DNA of 64,000 nucleotides from Tepidiformaceae bacterium (GTDB lineage: Bacteria > Chloroflexota > Dehalococcoidia > Tepidiformales > Tepidiformaceae). The first letter of the stretch is position 1. Each line of letters begins with the position of its first letter. Both the position numbers and the translations under genes were made by a program. The notes beneath the pieces are model-generated. The model ran no database searches. It had not been told where the DNA came from and saw nothing but the letters and a program-made list of their open reading frames with translations. This document shows positions 25,602 through 34,709 of this stretch, in pieces. Where the stretch lies: positions 2,209,289 to 2,273,288 of the forward strand of contig OY282446.1 in assembly GCA_958295975.1 (NCBI GenBank). Direction: 5' to 3'.

Positions 25602-26519
25602 ATGCGCGTCTCGATCATCGGGCAGGCCGCCTTCGGGGAGGCGGCGTTCCGGCGGCTGCGCGAGGACGGCGCGGAGGTGGCCGCCGTCTCCGCCCCCGCC
25701 CCGCGCGAGGGCGCCCGCCCCGACCCCCTCTGGACGGCGGCGGCGGACGCCGGGCTGGCGCCGATCGACACCGCCGCGCTCAAGGGGGAGGAGGGGCTGG
25801 CCGCGTGGCTGGCCGCGGGCGCGGAGCTGGGCGTGATGGCCTTCGTCACCGAAATCCTGCCCGCCGCGGCGCTGGCCGCGCCCGCGCGGGGCACCATCCA
25901 GTACCACCCCAGCCTGCTCCCCCTGCACCGCGGCTCCTCGGCCATGAACTGGCCCATCATCTTCGGCGAAACGGAGACGGGGCTGACCGTGTTCTGGCCC
26001 GACGAGGGCGTCGATACCGGCCCCGTGCTGCTCCGCAAGCGCTGCCCCATCGGCCCCGACGACACGCTCGGCACGCTCTACTTCGAGCGCCTCTTCCCCA
26101 TGGGCGTGGACGCGCTGGCGGAGGCGGTGGCGCTGGCGGAGGCGGGCGAGGCCCCGCGCATCGAACAGGACCACGCGCGCGCCACCTACGAGCCGCCCTG
26201 CGACGCCGACCGCGCGCGCATCCGCTGGCACGAGCCCGCCCGCCGCGTCTACGACCTGATCCGCGGCTGCAATCCCCAGCCGGGCGCCTGGACGACGCGG
26301 CGCGGCCAGCGGCTGGGCGTCTTCGACTGCCGCCTCTCCGACGAGGAAGCGCCGGGGATGCCGGGGGCGGTGCTGCGCGTGGACGGCGAGGGGTTCGACC
26401 TGCGCCTCAACGGTGGCGTGCTGCGCGTGCTGCGCGTCCAGCCGGAGGGCGCGCGCAAGACCGGCGCGGGCGAGTGGGCGCGGGAAGCGGGCCTCACGGA
26501 GGGCGCGCGCTTCCGCTAG
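25602..26519 (+). CDS. Formyltransferase-family protein (10-formyl-THF hydrolase-domain type)
   Basis: The 305-residue protein has the formyl-transferase fold: MRVSIIGQAAFGEAAF at the N-terminus, IQYHPSLLPLHRGSSAMNW with the catalytic His, and FWPDEGVDTGPVLL with the catalytic Asp. The C-terminal domain is of the Fmt type. The spacing and the phrases around YHPSLLP and DDTLGTLY match the hydrolase domain of 10-formyltetrahydrofolate dehydrogenase better than Met-tRNA formyltransferase. It may hydrolyse or transfer a formyl group from folate. The GGGAGGAA before the ATG at 25602 supports the start. Confidence 0.82.
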   Translation: MRVSIIGQAAFGEAAFRRLREDGAEVAAVSAPAPREGARPDPLWTAAADAGLAPIDTAALKGEEGLAAWLAAGAELGVMAFVTEILPAAALAAPARGTIQYHPSLLPLHRGSSAMNWPIIFGETETGLTVFWPDEGVDTGPVLLRKRCPIGPDDTLGTLYFERLFPMGVDALAEAVALAEAGEAPRIEQDHARATYEPPCDADRARIRWHEPARRVYDLIRGCNPQPGAWTTRRGQRLGVFDCRLSDEEAPGMPGAVLRVDGEGFDLRLNGGVLRVLRVQPEGARKTGAGEWAREAGLTEGARFR

Positions 26520-29500
26520 GGCCCGCCGTCCTCCTCCTCCTCCGGTGCGTCGTCAGGCGGGGGCGTCGCGCCGTCGAAAAGGTCCGGCGCATCGGGCGGA
26601 GCCTCGCTGCGCTCGGTGAGGTTCACGAGCACGCGCGTGGAGATCGGCCCGGCCACGCGCTGCTCCGCCAGCAGGCGGATGGTGTAGACGCGCGGCGCGA
26701 ACTCCTCGAGCGCGATCACGCCCAGCAGGGCGTCCTCCACGTTCTCCTCGCCGGAGCCCAGCAGCGTCCAGTCGTCCTCGCCGGGGCTCGCGCCGGGGGC
26801 GATCTCCAGCCGCCAGGCGTGCAGCCGCTCGAGGTTGACGCTGCCCGTGACGGCGGCCCCCACGGGCACGCTCGCCCCCCGCGACGGCGAGGCGATGGCG
26901 ACGGCGGGGCGGCCATCGCTCTCCTCCTCCGGCGCGATGGGGATGAAGACCTCCAGCTCGTCGGGCGGGTTCTCCACCAGCTCGATGGCGAGCTGGGCCC
27001 GCCATTCGGGCAGCTTCACGAAGAGGCGCTCCTCGCGGAACTGGGCGGGCGTTCCGGCCCCGGCCAGCAGGCCGTTGCGCGCGTCGACGACGGCGGGCTC
27101 GCACTGGTCCTCGTACTCCACGTCCGTGCGCACCCACGCCTCCACCGTCTGGTCGCAGCCGCCATCGAGGTTGCGGTCCGTGGCGGGCGTGGCGAATTCG
27201 CGGCGCTCCACGTTTTCGGGCTGGAGCGCGGCGAAGCCATCGATGCGCTCGATGCGCCCGCGCCCCAGCAGGTGGCCGTGGTAGGCCGACATCCAGTTCT
27301 TGAAGAGCCACAGCGTCGTGCGCGCGGCGGCGTAGCCCCCCGCCGGGCCGTCGATGACGAGCTCGTTGGTGGCGTTCCCCACCCACACCGCCGCGGCGGC
27401 GTGGCGCGAGTAGCCGTTCATCCACGTCTCCAGCGTGTCGATGGCGCTGAGGGGGCCCTGCTGCGTGCCCGTCTTCACGCCCGACGGCAGCGGTTCGCCG
27501 TTCACGAACGCATCCAGGCGCAGATCCTCGTTGTTCCCGCCGCAGCCCCAGATGACGAAGCGCGCGGTGCAGTCGGACATGATGCTGTGCAGCAGCCAGA
27601 CGGCGCCCGCGTTCACCGTGCGGATGCGCTGCGGCTCCTCGTGCCGGAAGATCGTCTCGTGGTTGTTGTCGCGCACCTCCAGCACGACCACGGGGTCGAG
27701 CACGCGCGTGCCCGGCAGGCGCAGGTGGCCGCGCTGGAAGGCCAGCTTCTGCTGGAGCGCGTTCTCGTAGTCCACGCCCTCGTCGAAGGCGGTGTTGTTG
27801 AGTTCGTCGAGCGTGATCGTGGCGGCGTGGTGGGGGACGCCCACCATCACGCCCATGTTGGCGATGACGGCGTTCATGTAGGCCATGTCCACGGCCCGGA
27901 TGTTGGCCCCGCCGGTGGCGATCGAGGCCCCGTAGATGACGTCGAGGTGCGAGACGAAGGTGGGGTCGAAGCGCTGCTCGATGGTGGTGATGCCGAGCTG
28001 CTTGGCCACTTCGATCACGTTCTCGATGCCCGCCTCCTGGGCGGCGCGGTAGGCGGGCACGTTCTGCGAGCCGCCCAGGGCCGCGCGCGCGGAGATGAGC
28101 CCCTCCGTGCGCGGCCTCGGGCGCGGGTTCTCGATCACCGTCCGGTCGTCCGCCAGCGTCAGCGGGTGCGTGTCCCAGAGGATGCTCATGGGCGCCTTCA
28201 CGGCGTGCTCGAACCAGGCCAGGTAGACCGCCGGCTTGAAGGACGAGCCCGGCTGGTTGATCTCGACCAGCTGATCGACGGCGCCCGCCACGCGCGGGTC
28301 GTCGGTCACCGCCGGGTCGCGGTTGGGGGCGTAGACGAGCAGCTCGCCGCTGGCCGGATCGATGGTGGCGATGGCGGCGTTGTGGCACTCGCAGCCCGCC
28401 TCCAGCCCGCGCTCGATGGCCGCGCGCGCCGTGCGCAGGGCCAGCTGCGTGGCCTGCCAGTCGAGCGTCGTGATCACCGTCCAGCCCGCGCTGTGCACGC
28501 TCGTCTCGCAGTCGTCCACGGCATCCAGCCGCGGCAGCAGGCCCGCCTCGCACATGCGCACCAGCCGCGGCTCCACCTGGTTGTCGATGAAGGCGGAGGC
28601 GTCGGCGGCGGCGGTGGTGGCGGCGGGGTAGACGTACAGCGTCGCCGCCTTGGCCTCCGCCGCCGCCGTGAAGGTGAGCCAGCCGCGCGACACCATCAGG
28701 TCGATGACGTCCTCCTGGCGCAGCTTGGCCGCGTTGCCCACGGTCATGCGCCCGCGTCCGTCGAGGCGGCAGCGGTCCTCCTCGTCGCGCACGCAGTTGA
28801 GGCGCGGGTGGTAGCGCGTGGGCGCGGCGGGGATGCCCGCCAGCATGGCCGCCTCGGCCAGCGTCAGGTCCGCCGCGTCCTTGCGGAAATAGCCCTCCGC
28901 CGCCGCCTGCACGCCCACGTAGCGGTCGGCGTAGGAGATCTGGTTCAGGTACCAGGTGAGGATCTGCTCCTTCTCGTAGTCGTTCTCCAGCTCGACGGCG
29001 TAGGCGATCTCGCGCAGCTTGCGGTCCAGCGTGCGCTCCGCCACGCAGGGATCGTCCACGTCCGTGAAGCTGCCGCAGATGTAGACGTTCTTCACCAGCT
29101 GCTGCGTGATGGAGGAGCCGCCCGTGCCGCTGCCGATGCCGCCGCCCACGTAGTTCTCCCAGGCGGCCCGCGCCAGCCCGCGCACGTTCACGCCCGGATG
29201 CGACCAGAAGAGGTGGTCCTCGGTGGAGACGGTGGCGTCGATCATGCTCTGCGAGATGGCGTCCAGGTCCACCGGCTGCAGCAGGCGCTGGTTGGGGTTG
29301 TTGAGCACGCCCAGCTCGACGCGCCCCGTGCGGTCGAAGATGCGCGTCAGCCCCACCTGCCGCTCGATGAGCAGGTCCTCGATGGGCACGTAGTCGCGCG
29401 CGTAGCTCTGGTAGACGGCGAAGACCGCGCCCGCGCCCGCCGCCGCCGCCGCCGACAGCAGCGCGCCCAGCGCGAGCAGGCCGATGGCCCAGAGGGGAAA

Positions 29501-29566
29501 GCCGCGCCCCGGCGCGCGCTGGCGGCGCCCGCGGAGCCGTCGCCGGATGACGGCGCGGCTCGTCAT
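26516..29566 (-). CDS. Bifunctional penicillin-binding protein 1A
   Basis: This class A PBP polymerises and cross-links peptidoglycan. The 1016-residue product has a cytoplasmic basic tail and one membrane helix (about residues 23-50). The GT51 glycosyltransferase domain (catalytic Glu in STEDHLFWSHPG, then GGSSITQQLVKN) follows. The transpeptidase domain has SSFK (Ser about 441), GGSQN and KTG near residue 698. About 200 further residues follow the transpeptidase, with a probable beta-sandwich and a very acidic end (PDDAPEEEEDGGP). The ATG at 29566 is chosen because it begins the basic tail directly before the helix. Confidence 0.95.
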   Translation of the reverse strand: MTSRAVIRRRLRGRRQRAPGRGFPLWAIGLLALGALLSAAAAAGAGAVFAVYQSYARDYVPIEDLLIERQVGLTRIFDRTGRVELGVLNNPNQRLLQPVDLDAISQSMIDATVSTEDHLFWSHPGVNVRGLARAAWENYVGGGIGSGTGGSSITQQLVKNVYICGSFTDVDDPCVAERTLDRKLREIAYAVELENDYEKEQILTWYLNQISYADRYVGVQAAAEGYFRKDAADLTLAEAAMLAGIPAAPTRYHPRLNCVRDEEDRCRLDGRGRMTVGNAAKLRQEDVIDLMVSRGWLTFTAAAEAKAATLYVYPAATTAAADASAFIDNQVEPRLVRMCEAGLLPRLDAVDDCETSVHSAGWTVITTLDWQATQLALRTARAAIERGLEAGCECHNAAIATIDPASGELLVYAPNRDPAVTDDPRVAGAVDQLVEINQPGSSFKPAVYLAWFEHAVKAPMSILWDTHPLTLADDRTVIENPRPRPRTEGLISARAALGGSQNVPAYRAAQEAGIENVIEVAKQLGITTIEQRFDPTFVSHLDVIYGASIATGGANIRAVDMAYMNAVIANMGVMVGVPHHAATITLDELNNTAFDEGVDYENALQQKLAFQRGHLRLPGTRVLDPVVVLEVRDNNHETIFRHEEPQRIRTVNAGAVWLLHSIMSDCTARFVIWGCGGNNEDLRLDAFVNGEPLPSGVKTGTQQGPLSAIDTLETWMNGYSRHAAAAVWVGNATNELVIDGPAGGYAAARTTLWLFKNWMSAYHGHLLGRGRIERIDGFAALQPENVERREFATPATDRNLDGGCDQTVEAWVRTDVEYEDQCEPAVVDARNGLLAGAGTPAQFREERLFVKLPEWRAQLAIELVENPPDELEVFIPIAPEEESDGRPAVAIASPSRGASVPVGAAVTGSVNLERLHAWRLEIAPGASPGEDDWTLLGSGEENVEDALLGVIALEEFAPRVYTIRLLAEQRVAGPISTRVLVNLTERSEAPPDAPDLFDGATPPPDDAPEEEEDGGP

Positions 29567-29686
29567 CGCGGGGCGCTCGCGGGGATGGCGGAAGCCAGGG
29601 GGGAGAAGGGAGCGGATGCGCCGTGCGATCGCATCGAATTCGAGCCTACCACCGCCCCGCCTTGCGGGCACGCGCCCCATGCGGTG

Positions 29687-29692
29687 TACGAT
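29687..29692 (+). promoter_or_regulatory. -10 element of gatCA (TACGAT), leaderless start
   Basis: TACGAT ends six bases before the gatC ATG at 29699, with no room for a ribosome-binding site. Confidence 0.55.
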
Positions 29693-29698
29693 CCGCGC

Positions 29699-29986
29699 AT
29701 GGCCATCTCCCCCGACGAGGCGCGGCGCATCGGCCAGCTCGCGCGGCTGGGCCTGGACGAGGCCGCGGTCGGGCGCCTCGCCGGGCAGCTCTCCGACATC
29801 CTCGGCCACTTCGCGGCGCTGGCCGCCGTGGCCACCGACGGCGTCGAGCCCACCGCCCATCCCCTGCCCCTGCGCAACGTGATGCGCGCCGACGAGGTGA
29901 CGCCCTCGCTCACGCGCGAGGAGGCGCTGGCCAACGCGCCCGAGGTCGAGGACGGCCTCATCCGCGTGCGCGCCGTGCTCGAATGA
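29699..29986 (+). CDS. gatC: Aspartyl/glutamyl-tRNA amidotransferase subunit C
   Basis: GatC is the small subunit that stabilises GatA in the enzyme converting Glu-tRNA(Gln) or Asp-tRNA(Asn) to the amide form. The 95-residue product shows ISPDEARRIGQLARLGL, the Pro-rich middle (HPLPLRNVMRADEV) and EALANAPEVEDGLIRV, all typical. Its stop overlaps the gatA start as ATGA. No gatB is in the window. Confidence 0.94.
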   Translation: MAISPDEARRIGQLARLGLDEAAVGRLAGQLSDILGHFAALAAVATDGVEPTAHPLPLRNVMRADEVTPSLTREEALANAPEVEDGLIRVRAVLE

Positions 29987-31443
29987 GCGAGCTCTGGCGG
30001 CTCAGCGCGCACGCCGCGGGGGAGGGCCTGCGCGCGCGCGAGTTCACCGCCGTCGAGCTGACGGAGTCGGTGCTGGCCCGCGTCGAGGCCGTCGAGCCGC
30101 GCGTGAACGCCTACATCACGCGCATGGACGGCATCGCGCTGGAACAGGCGCGCGAGGCGGACGCCCGCTTCGCCGCGGGCACGGCCACGCCCCTCACCGG
30201 CATCCCCTTCGCCGTGAAGGACCTGATCGTCACGAAGGGCGTCCGCACCACCGCCGGCTCGCGCATGCTGGAGAACTTCATCCCGCCCTACGACAGCCAC
30301 GTGGCCGCGCAGTTGAAGCGCGCGGGCGCGGTCATGGTCGGCAAGGCGAACATGGACGAGTTCGCCATGGGCTCCAGCACGGAGCACTCCGCCTTCGGCC
30401 CCACGGCCAACCCGTGGGACACGGGGCGCGTGCCCGGCGGCAGTTCGGGCGGCTCGGCGGCGGCGGTGGCGGCGGGCGAGTGCCTGGCCGCGCTCGGCAG
30501 CGACACGGGCGGCAGCATCCGCCAGCCCGCCGCCCTCTGCGGCGTGGTCGGGCTGGACCCCACCTACGGGCGCGTGAGCCGCTACGGCATCGTGGCCTTC
30601 GGCAGCTCGCTCGACCAGGTCGGCCCCATCGGGCGCGACGTGGAGGACGTGGCCGCCATCCTCGACGGCATCGGCGGGCACGACCCGCGCGATTCCACCA
30701 GCGATCCCGCGCCCTCGCCGGACATGCGCCACTACCTCGGCCGGGACGTGCGCGGCATGCGCCTGGCCGCCCCGCGCGAGTACTTTGGCGACGGCATCGA
30801 GCCCGGCGTGCGCGCCCGCGTGGAGGAGGCGCTGGCGCGCCTCGAACGGCTCGGCTGCGAGGTCGACACGGACCTCTCCCTGCCCATGACGGAGCACGCG
30901 CTGGCCGTCTACTACCTGATCGCGCCCAGCGAGGCCAGCTCCAACCTCGCCCGCTACGACGGCGTCAAGTACGGCCTCAGCGCCCGCGGCGGGAGCATGT
31001 GGGAGAACATGGAGCGCACGCGCGCGGCGGGCTTCGGCGAGGAGGTGAAGCGCCGCATCATGCTCGGCGCCTACGCCCTCAGCGCGGGCTACTACGACCA
31101 GTTCTACCTGAAGGCGCAGCGCGTGCGGACGCTCATCGCGCGCGAGTTCCGCGATGCCTTCGCCCGCTACGACGCGCTGGTCACGCCCACCGCGCCCACC
31201 GTGGCCTTCCCCCGCGGGGCCAAGCTGGACGATCCCTACGCCATGTACCTGAACGACGCGCTCACGCTGCCGGCCTCCGTGGCCGGGCTGCCCGCGCTGA
31301 GCCTGCCCTGCGGCCTGAGCGAGGGGCTGCCCGTGGGTCTGCAGATCATCGGCGACGTGGGCGCGGAGGGCGCCATCCTGCGCATCGGCCACGCCCTCGA
31401 GCGCGACCTCGGGCAGGCCAACCGCCTCGCCCCCCTTCCTTGA
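29983..31443 (+). CDS. gatA: Aspartyl/glutamyl-tRNA amidotransferase subunit A
   Basis: GatA releases ammonia from glutamine for tRNA-dependent amidation. The 486-residue amidase-signature protein has the catalytic Lys79 (PFAVKDL), the cis-Ser region PGGSSGGSAAAV (about 151-162) and the nucleophile Ser in GSDTGGSIRQPA near 178. VGLDPTYGRVSRYG and the C-terminal CGLSEGLPVGLQIIG are standard for GatA rather than other amidases. It is coupled to gatC. Confidence 0.96.
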   Translation: MSELWRLSAHAAGEGLRAREFTAVELTESVLARVEAVEPRVNAYITRMDGIALEQAREADARFAAGTATPLTGIPFAVKDLIVTKGVRTTAGSRMLENFIPPYDSHVAAQLKRAGAVMVGKANMDEFAMGSSTEHSAFGPTANPWDTGRVPGGSSGGSAAAVAAGECLAALGSDTGGSIRQPAALCGVVGLDPTYGRVSRYGIVAFGSSLDQVGPIGRDVEDVAAILDGIGGHDPRDSTSDPAPSPDMRHYLGRDVRGMRLAAPREYFGDGIEPGVRARVEEALARLERLGCEVDTDLSLPMTEHALAVYYLIAPSEASSNLARYDGVKYGLSARGGSMWENMERTRAAGFGEEVKRRIMLGAYALSAGYYDQFYLKAQRVRTLIAREFRDAFARYDALVTPTAPTVAFPRGAKLDDPYAMYLNDALTLPASVAGLPALSLPCGLSEGLPVGLQIIGDVGAEGAILRIGHALERDLGQANRLAPLP

Positions 31444-31510
31444 CGGTAGGCCGCGCCGCGCCCACGCTCCCACCGGAGCCCGCGCCGCGCCAGGCGAGGA
31501 GAACGGCGGC

Positions 31511-32692
31511 ATGGACGGCCCTTCCGGCGGACCCCGGCGCTTCGTCTCCCGCTCCCTCGCCGCCGTGCCCGCCAGCGGCATCCGCCAGTTCTTCGACCTG
31601 CTCAGCACCATCGAGGACGTGATCTCGCTGGGCGTGGGCGAGCCCGACTACGTCACCCCCGAACCCATCCGCCGCGCCGCCCTCGACAGCATCGAGCGCG
31701 GCGAAACGCACTACACCTCCAACTACGGCCTGCCGCGCCTGCGCGAGGCCCTCGCCGCCCAGCTGCGCGACCTCTACGGCGTCTCCTACGACCCCGCCAC
31801 CGAGATCGTCGTCACCAGCGGCTCCAGCGAGGCCTTCGACATCGCCCTGCGCGCCCTGCTCGACCCGGGCGACGAGGTGCTCTGCCCCGACCCCAGCTAC
31901 GTCGCCTACGAGCCCGCCGTGGTCATGGCCGGGGGGCGCTTCACGCCCGTGCCCACGAACGCCGCCGGCGAGTTCCGCCTGGACGCCGCCGACGTGGCCG
32001 CGCGCGCGGGCCCGCGCGCGAAGGCGCTGCTCTTCGGCTTCCCCGCCAACCCCACGGGCGCGACCATGGACCGCGCGGCCCTCGAGGCCGTGGCCGCGGT
32101 GGCCGCCGAACGCGACCTCGCCGTGGTCAGCGACGAGCTCTACGCGCGCCTCACCTACGAGGGCGAGCACGCCTGCTTCGCCTCCATCGGCGACATGCGC
32201 GAGCGCACCGTCCTCATCGGCGGCTTCAGCAAGGCCTACGCCATGACGGGCTGGCGCGTGGGCTGGCTGGCCGCCCCCGAACCGCTCGCCGCCGCCGCCA
32301 TGAAGGTGCACCAGTACGTCATGATGTCGGCCCCCACGGCGGCCCAGTACGCCGCCATCGCGGCCATCGAACGGGGCGAGTCCTTCGTGGCCGAAATGCT
32401 GGCCGAATACGACCGCCGCCGCCGCCTCATGGTGGACGGCCTGCACGCCGTGGGGCTGCCCGCCTTCCGTCCGCGCGGTGCCTTCTACGCCTTCCCCGAC
32501 ATCCGCGCGACGGGCATGAGCAGCGCCGTCTTCAGCGAGCGGCTGCTGGCGGAGGAGCGCGTGGCGGTGGTGCCGGGCTCGGCCTTCGGGGCGTGCGGCG
32601 AGGGCCACGTACGGGCCTGCTACGCGAGCGGCTACGAGCAGATCGAGCGCGCCCTGGAGCGCATCGGCCGCTTCGTCCAGCGCAACCGCTAG
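31511..32692 (+). CDS. Class I/II PLP-dependent aminotransferase
   Basis: The 393-residue fold-type I aminotransferase has YTSNYGLPRLREALA, SSSEAFDIALRALLDPGDEV, FPANPTGATM, the PLP Lys241 in GGFSKAYAMTGWRVGW, and a C-terminal RACYASGYEQI containing the carboxylate-binding Arg region. It most resembles the aspartate/aromatic aminotransferases of subgroup I-gamma. GAGGAGAA lies before the ATG at 31511. The substrate is not determined; it stands alone 67 bases after gatA. Confidence 0.93.
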   Translation: MDGPSGGPRRFVSRSLAAVPASGIRQFFDLLSTIEDVISLGVGEPDYVTPEPIRRAALDSIERGETHYTSNYGLPRLREALAAQLRDLYGVSYDPATEIVVTSGSSEAFDIALRALLDPGDEVLCPDPSYVAYEPAVVMAGGRFTPVPTNAAGEFRLDAADVAARAGPRAKALLFGFPANPTGATMDRAALEAVAAVAAERDLAVVSDELYARLTYEGEHACFASIGDMRERTVLIGGFSKAYAMTGWRVGWLAAPEPLAAAAMKVHQYVMMSAPTAAQYAAIAAIERGESFVAEMLAEYDRRRRLMVDGLHAVGLPAFRPRGAFYAFPDIRATGMSSAVFSERLLAEERVAVVPGSAFGACGEGHVRACYASGYEQIERALERIGRFVQRNR

Positions 32693-32748
32693 CGGCGCTC
32701 ACGGCGGCGGAAGGCCCTATACTGAATTCACGGATCGGAGGGCCACGC

Positions 32749-32991
32749 ATGAAGCGAACGTTCACCGCGAGCGTCCAGCGGGAAGGCGAGTGGTACATCG
32801 CGCAGGCGCTGGAGGTCGACGTGACCAGCCAGGGCGAAACGCTGGACGACGCGCTCGCCAACCTGCGCGAGGCGCTGGAGCTGTACTTCGAGCCGCCCAC
32901 CGCCACCATCGCCCCCAGTATCTACCGCATCGAGGTGGAGATTCCGGCGGGGACCGCCGTGCCCGCCGTGGAAGTCGCCGCCGGACGCTAG
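32749..32991 (+). CDS. HicB-like antitoxin
   Basis: The 80-residue protein has the HicB pattern FTASVQREGEWYIAQALEVD followed by SQGETLDDALANLREALELY, a partial RNase-H-like fold. A TATACT box at about 32719 and CGGAGG precede the ATG at 32749. The HicA-type toxin that should follow is only a short remnant (see 33001), so this antitoxin seems to be orphaned. Confidence 0.8.
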   Translation: MKRTFTASVQREGEWYIAQALEVDVTSQGETLDDALANLREALELYFEPPTATIAPSIYRIEVEIPAGTAVPAVEVAAGR

Positions 32992-33000
32992 CGGCGCCGC

Positions 33001-33063
33001 ATGAAGCCGCTGCCCTACCGAGTGGTCGCGCGCAAGCTCAGATCGCAGTCGTGGCACACCCCA
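33001..33063 (+). pseudogene. Remnant of a HicA-type toxin
   Basis: Nine bases after the HicB stop, an ATG opens MKPLPYRVVARKL, the usual N-terminus of HicA. The sequence then stops resembling HicA. In another frame a short IAVVAHPNK, like a late HicA strand, can be read before the 3' end of the next gene. This looks like a toxin lost through internal deletion and junction with foreign sequence. The assignment rests on about 20 residues and is an inference. Confidence 0.5.
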
Positions 33064-33078
33064 ACAAGTGCAGTTGGC

Positions 33079-34182
33079 TCAATAGCAGGACAGGTCGTCC
33101 AGCACTGCGTCGATGCCGGTCACGTCGAACGTATACACTCCGATCGGTATGGGCCCGGACCTGACTTCGACCCTGACGATTCCGTCGCTGTCGGTCAGTA
33201 GTGCTCTGGCAAGCCTTCGCGGGTACAGGGCCGCGCCGTCAGGGTAGTCATTGGGGAAAGTGCTGATTAGCCTGCTGTAACCGTCCGCTCCCCTGGTCTC
33301 GGCCTCGAAGCGAGGCGCATTACGGCTGACACCAGAACACCCAAGCGCAAGTGCCATGCTCTCTGGTGCTCCAGCCGTGATTCCATCCGCCTCGTCGTGG
33401 ACGAGAACGTACCATATATGCGTCAGGCGGTTGGGATTGTCAACATGCGATTTGTCGCGCACCTCCTCGCGTCGCCAATCGCCAAACCTGGCGTGGGCGG
33501 GCACAGGGCGCGAAGCCGTTGTTCCGCTTGCGTTCAGGTCCAGACTGTTCAGTCTGGTATTGCGCCAGACGCCCGTCTCCGCTGCGGGGACGCCGCCAAC
33601 AGTGAAGGTGACAGTCGCACCCGGCGAGCCGCAGCTGGGCGGAACCGACAGGGTGTAGAGGCCGTCCGCGCGCACGGTCGCGGTGGCGCAGCAGACCTCT
33701 CCGACCGTGGCCGTGATGGTCGTGCCACGCTCGGCCGGGCGCCCGTCGATGCGCGCCACGCCCAGGAAGACGGCGGGGGGCCCTCCGCTGTCTTCGCCCT
33801 GCTCGCAGACGACGGAGGTTGGAGTCGGAGTTGGAGTAGGCGTCGGGCTGGGAGTTGGAGTAGGTGTGGGTGTCGCGGTCGGACTGGGAGTCGGCGTGGC
33901 GGTCGGAGTAGTCGCCCCGTCTCCCAACGGCACGGCGAGTGTGATGTCGCCATAGCGGAAGCGGCCCGTGCTGCTCACGCCGTCCGCCAGCGGCAGGGGG
34001 ATCGTGCCGAGCGTGCGCCAGCTGCCGCCCTCGGGCCGGGCGCTGATGTAGTTCCGTTCCGGATCGTTCACGTCCTCCCAGACGCGCACCTCGATGTTGG
34101 CCGTACGCTGCGACTGGGCGAAGACGACCGCGCCGCCGATGGCGATGACAGCGACGAGCCCGGCGATGATCCAGTTCTTCAC
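33079..34182 (-). CDS. Exported protein with Pro-Thr linker and Ig/CnaB-like domain
   Basis: The 367-residue product starts with a signal or anchor helix (WIIAGLVAVIAIGGAVVFA). An N-terminal module follows (VEVRVWEDV-like: IEVRVWEDVNDPERNYISAR). A Pro-Thr-Ser linker, then a domain with VARIDGRPAERGTTITATVG and GAYTL-like strands (YTLSVPPSCGSPGA), as in regulatory-like/CnaB domains, comes next. A C-terminal extension of about 130 residues has HIWYVLVHDEAD. It is a surface protein of unknown ligand. The GTG at 34182 follows AAGGAGG. It is a paralogue of the protein at 44727-45578, sharing both modules. The extension is unique to this copy. Confidence 0.75.
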   Translation of the reverse strand: MKNWIIAGLVAVIAIGGAVVFAQSQRTANIEVRVWEDVNDPERNYISARPEGGSWRTLGTIPLPLADGVSSTGRFRYGDITLAVPLGDGATTPTATPTPSPTATPTPTPTPSPTPTPTPTPTSVVCEQGEDSGGPPAVFLGVARIDGRPAERGTTITATVGEVCCATATVRADGLYTLSVPPSCGSPGATVTFTVGGVPAAETGVWRNTRLNSLDLNASGTTASRPVPAHARFGDWRREEVRDKSHVDNPNRLTHIWYVLVHDEADGITAGAPESMALALGCSGVSRNAPRFEAETRGADGYSRLISTFPNDYPDGAALYPRRLARALLTDSDGIVRVEVRSGPIPIGVYTFDVTGIDAVLDDLSCY

Positions 34183-34568
34183 GAGGAAGCCTCCTTGCGG
34201 CAAGGGAAGACGTAGTCGTGGAACTGCCGTGTTCGCCGTGGACCAGCAAGGAGGCGGAGGCCGTCCGTCCCTTGTTGGGGAGTCCACTCAACCGAGGGCG
34301 CAACGCGCCCCACGGCAGTTCCACGCCGGGCACGCTAAGGGCTGGGGGCGAGCCGAGCAAGGTGCGTTGGACACGCCGCCGAGCAGGTGCTAGCATCTGC
34401 TCACGGCGGGATCTGCCCGGCTACCAGTCGGGATGGGCTCCCAAGGTACCGGTTGGCGGTTATCGCTGATCTGTAAAAAATTGTTGCCTGCTGCTCTTCC
34501 GTAGCCAGCCAGGTTGCGGGAGAGCAGCGAGACCGGCTCCCAGTGCACCCTTGGCGTAGAATGCGCCC
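34183..34568. other. Non-coding gap with a long inverted repeat
   Basis: No gene is supported in these 386 bases. A 15-bp perfect inverted repeat (34217-34231 with 34311-34325) encloses 79 bases. Next to its inner right end is a 6-bp GGGCGC/GCGCCC hairpin (34296-34310). These lie 35-143 bases upstream of the GTG at 34182 on the minus strand, so they could form a structured leader. From about 34400 to 34500 the DNA is richer in A/T. Confidence 0.5.
34557..34562 (+). promoter_or_regulatory. -10 element (TAGAAT), leaderless start of a tiny gene
   Basis: TAGAAT ends six bases before the ATG at 34569. Confidence 0.5.
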
Positions 34569-34709
34569 ATGCCCGAACAGCCGCGCCCCGATGCATCCCC
34601 GACGCGCATCCGGCAGTCGGACCAGCCAGCACCGCCCCAGCCTCCGCGACCAGCTCCGCCGCGCCCCAACAATCCGTCTCAGCCGGGCCGCGAGCCCGAG
34701 GTCAGCTAG
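34569..34709 (+). CDS. Tiny Pro-rich protein (46 residues)
   Basis: The frame MPEQPRPDASPTRIRQSDQP continues as a Pro/Arg/Gln-rich chain to PEVS, with no hydrophobic segment. It is likely unstructured. The evidence for a real gene is the TAGAAT element spaced as in other leaderless genes here; nothing else supports it. It ends overlapping the convergent membrane-protein gene by four bases. Confidence 0.4.
   Translation: MPEQPRPDASPTRIRQSDQPAPPQPPRPAPPRPNNPSQPGREPEVS

Noticed and set aside
25805-29986. 1393-codon plus-strand frame across the formyltransferase and PBP1A region
   Set aside because: It is low-complexity shadow sequence. Only its last 95 codons are real (gatC).
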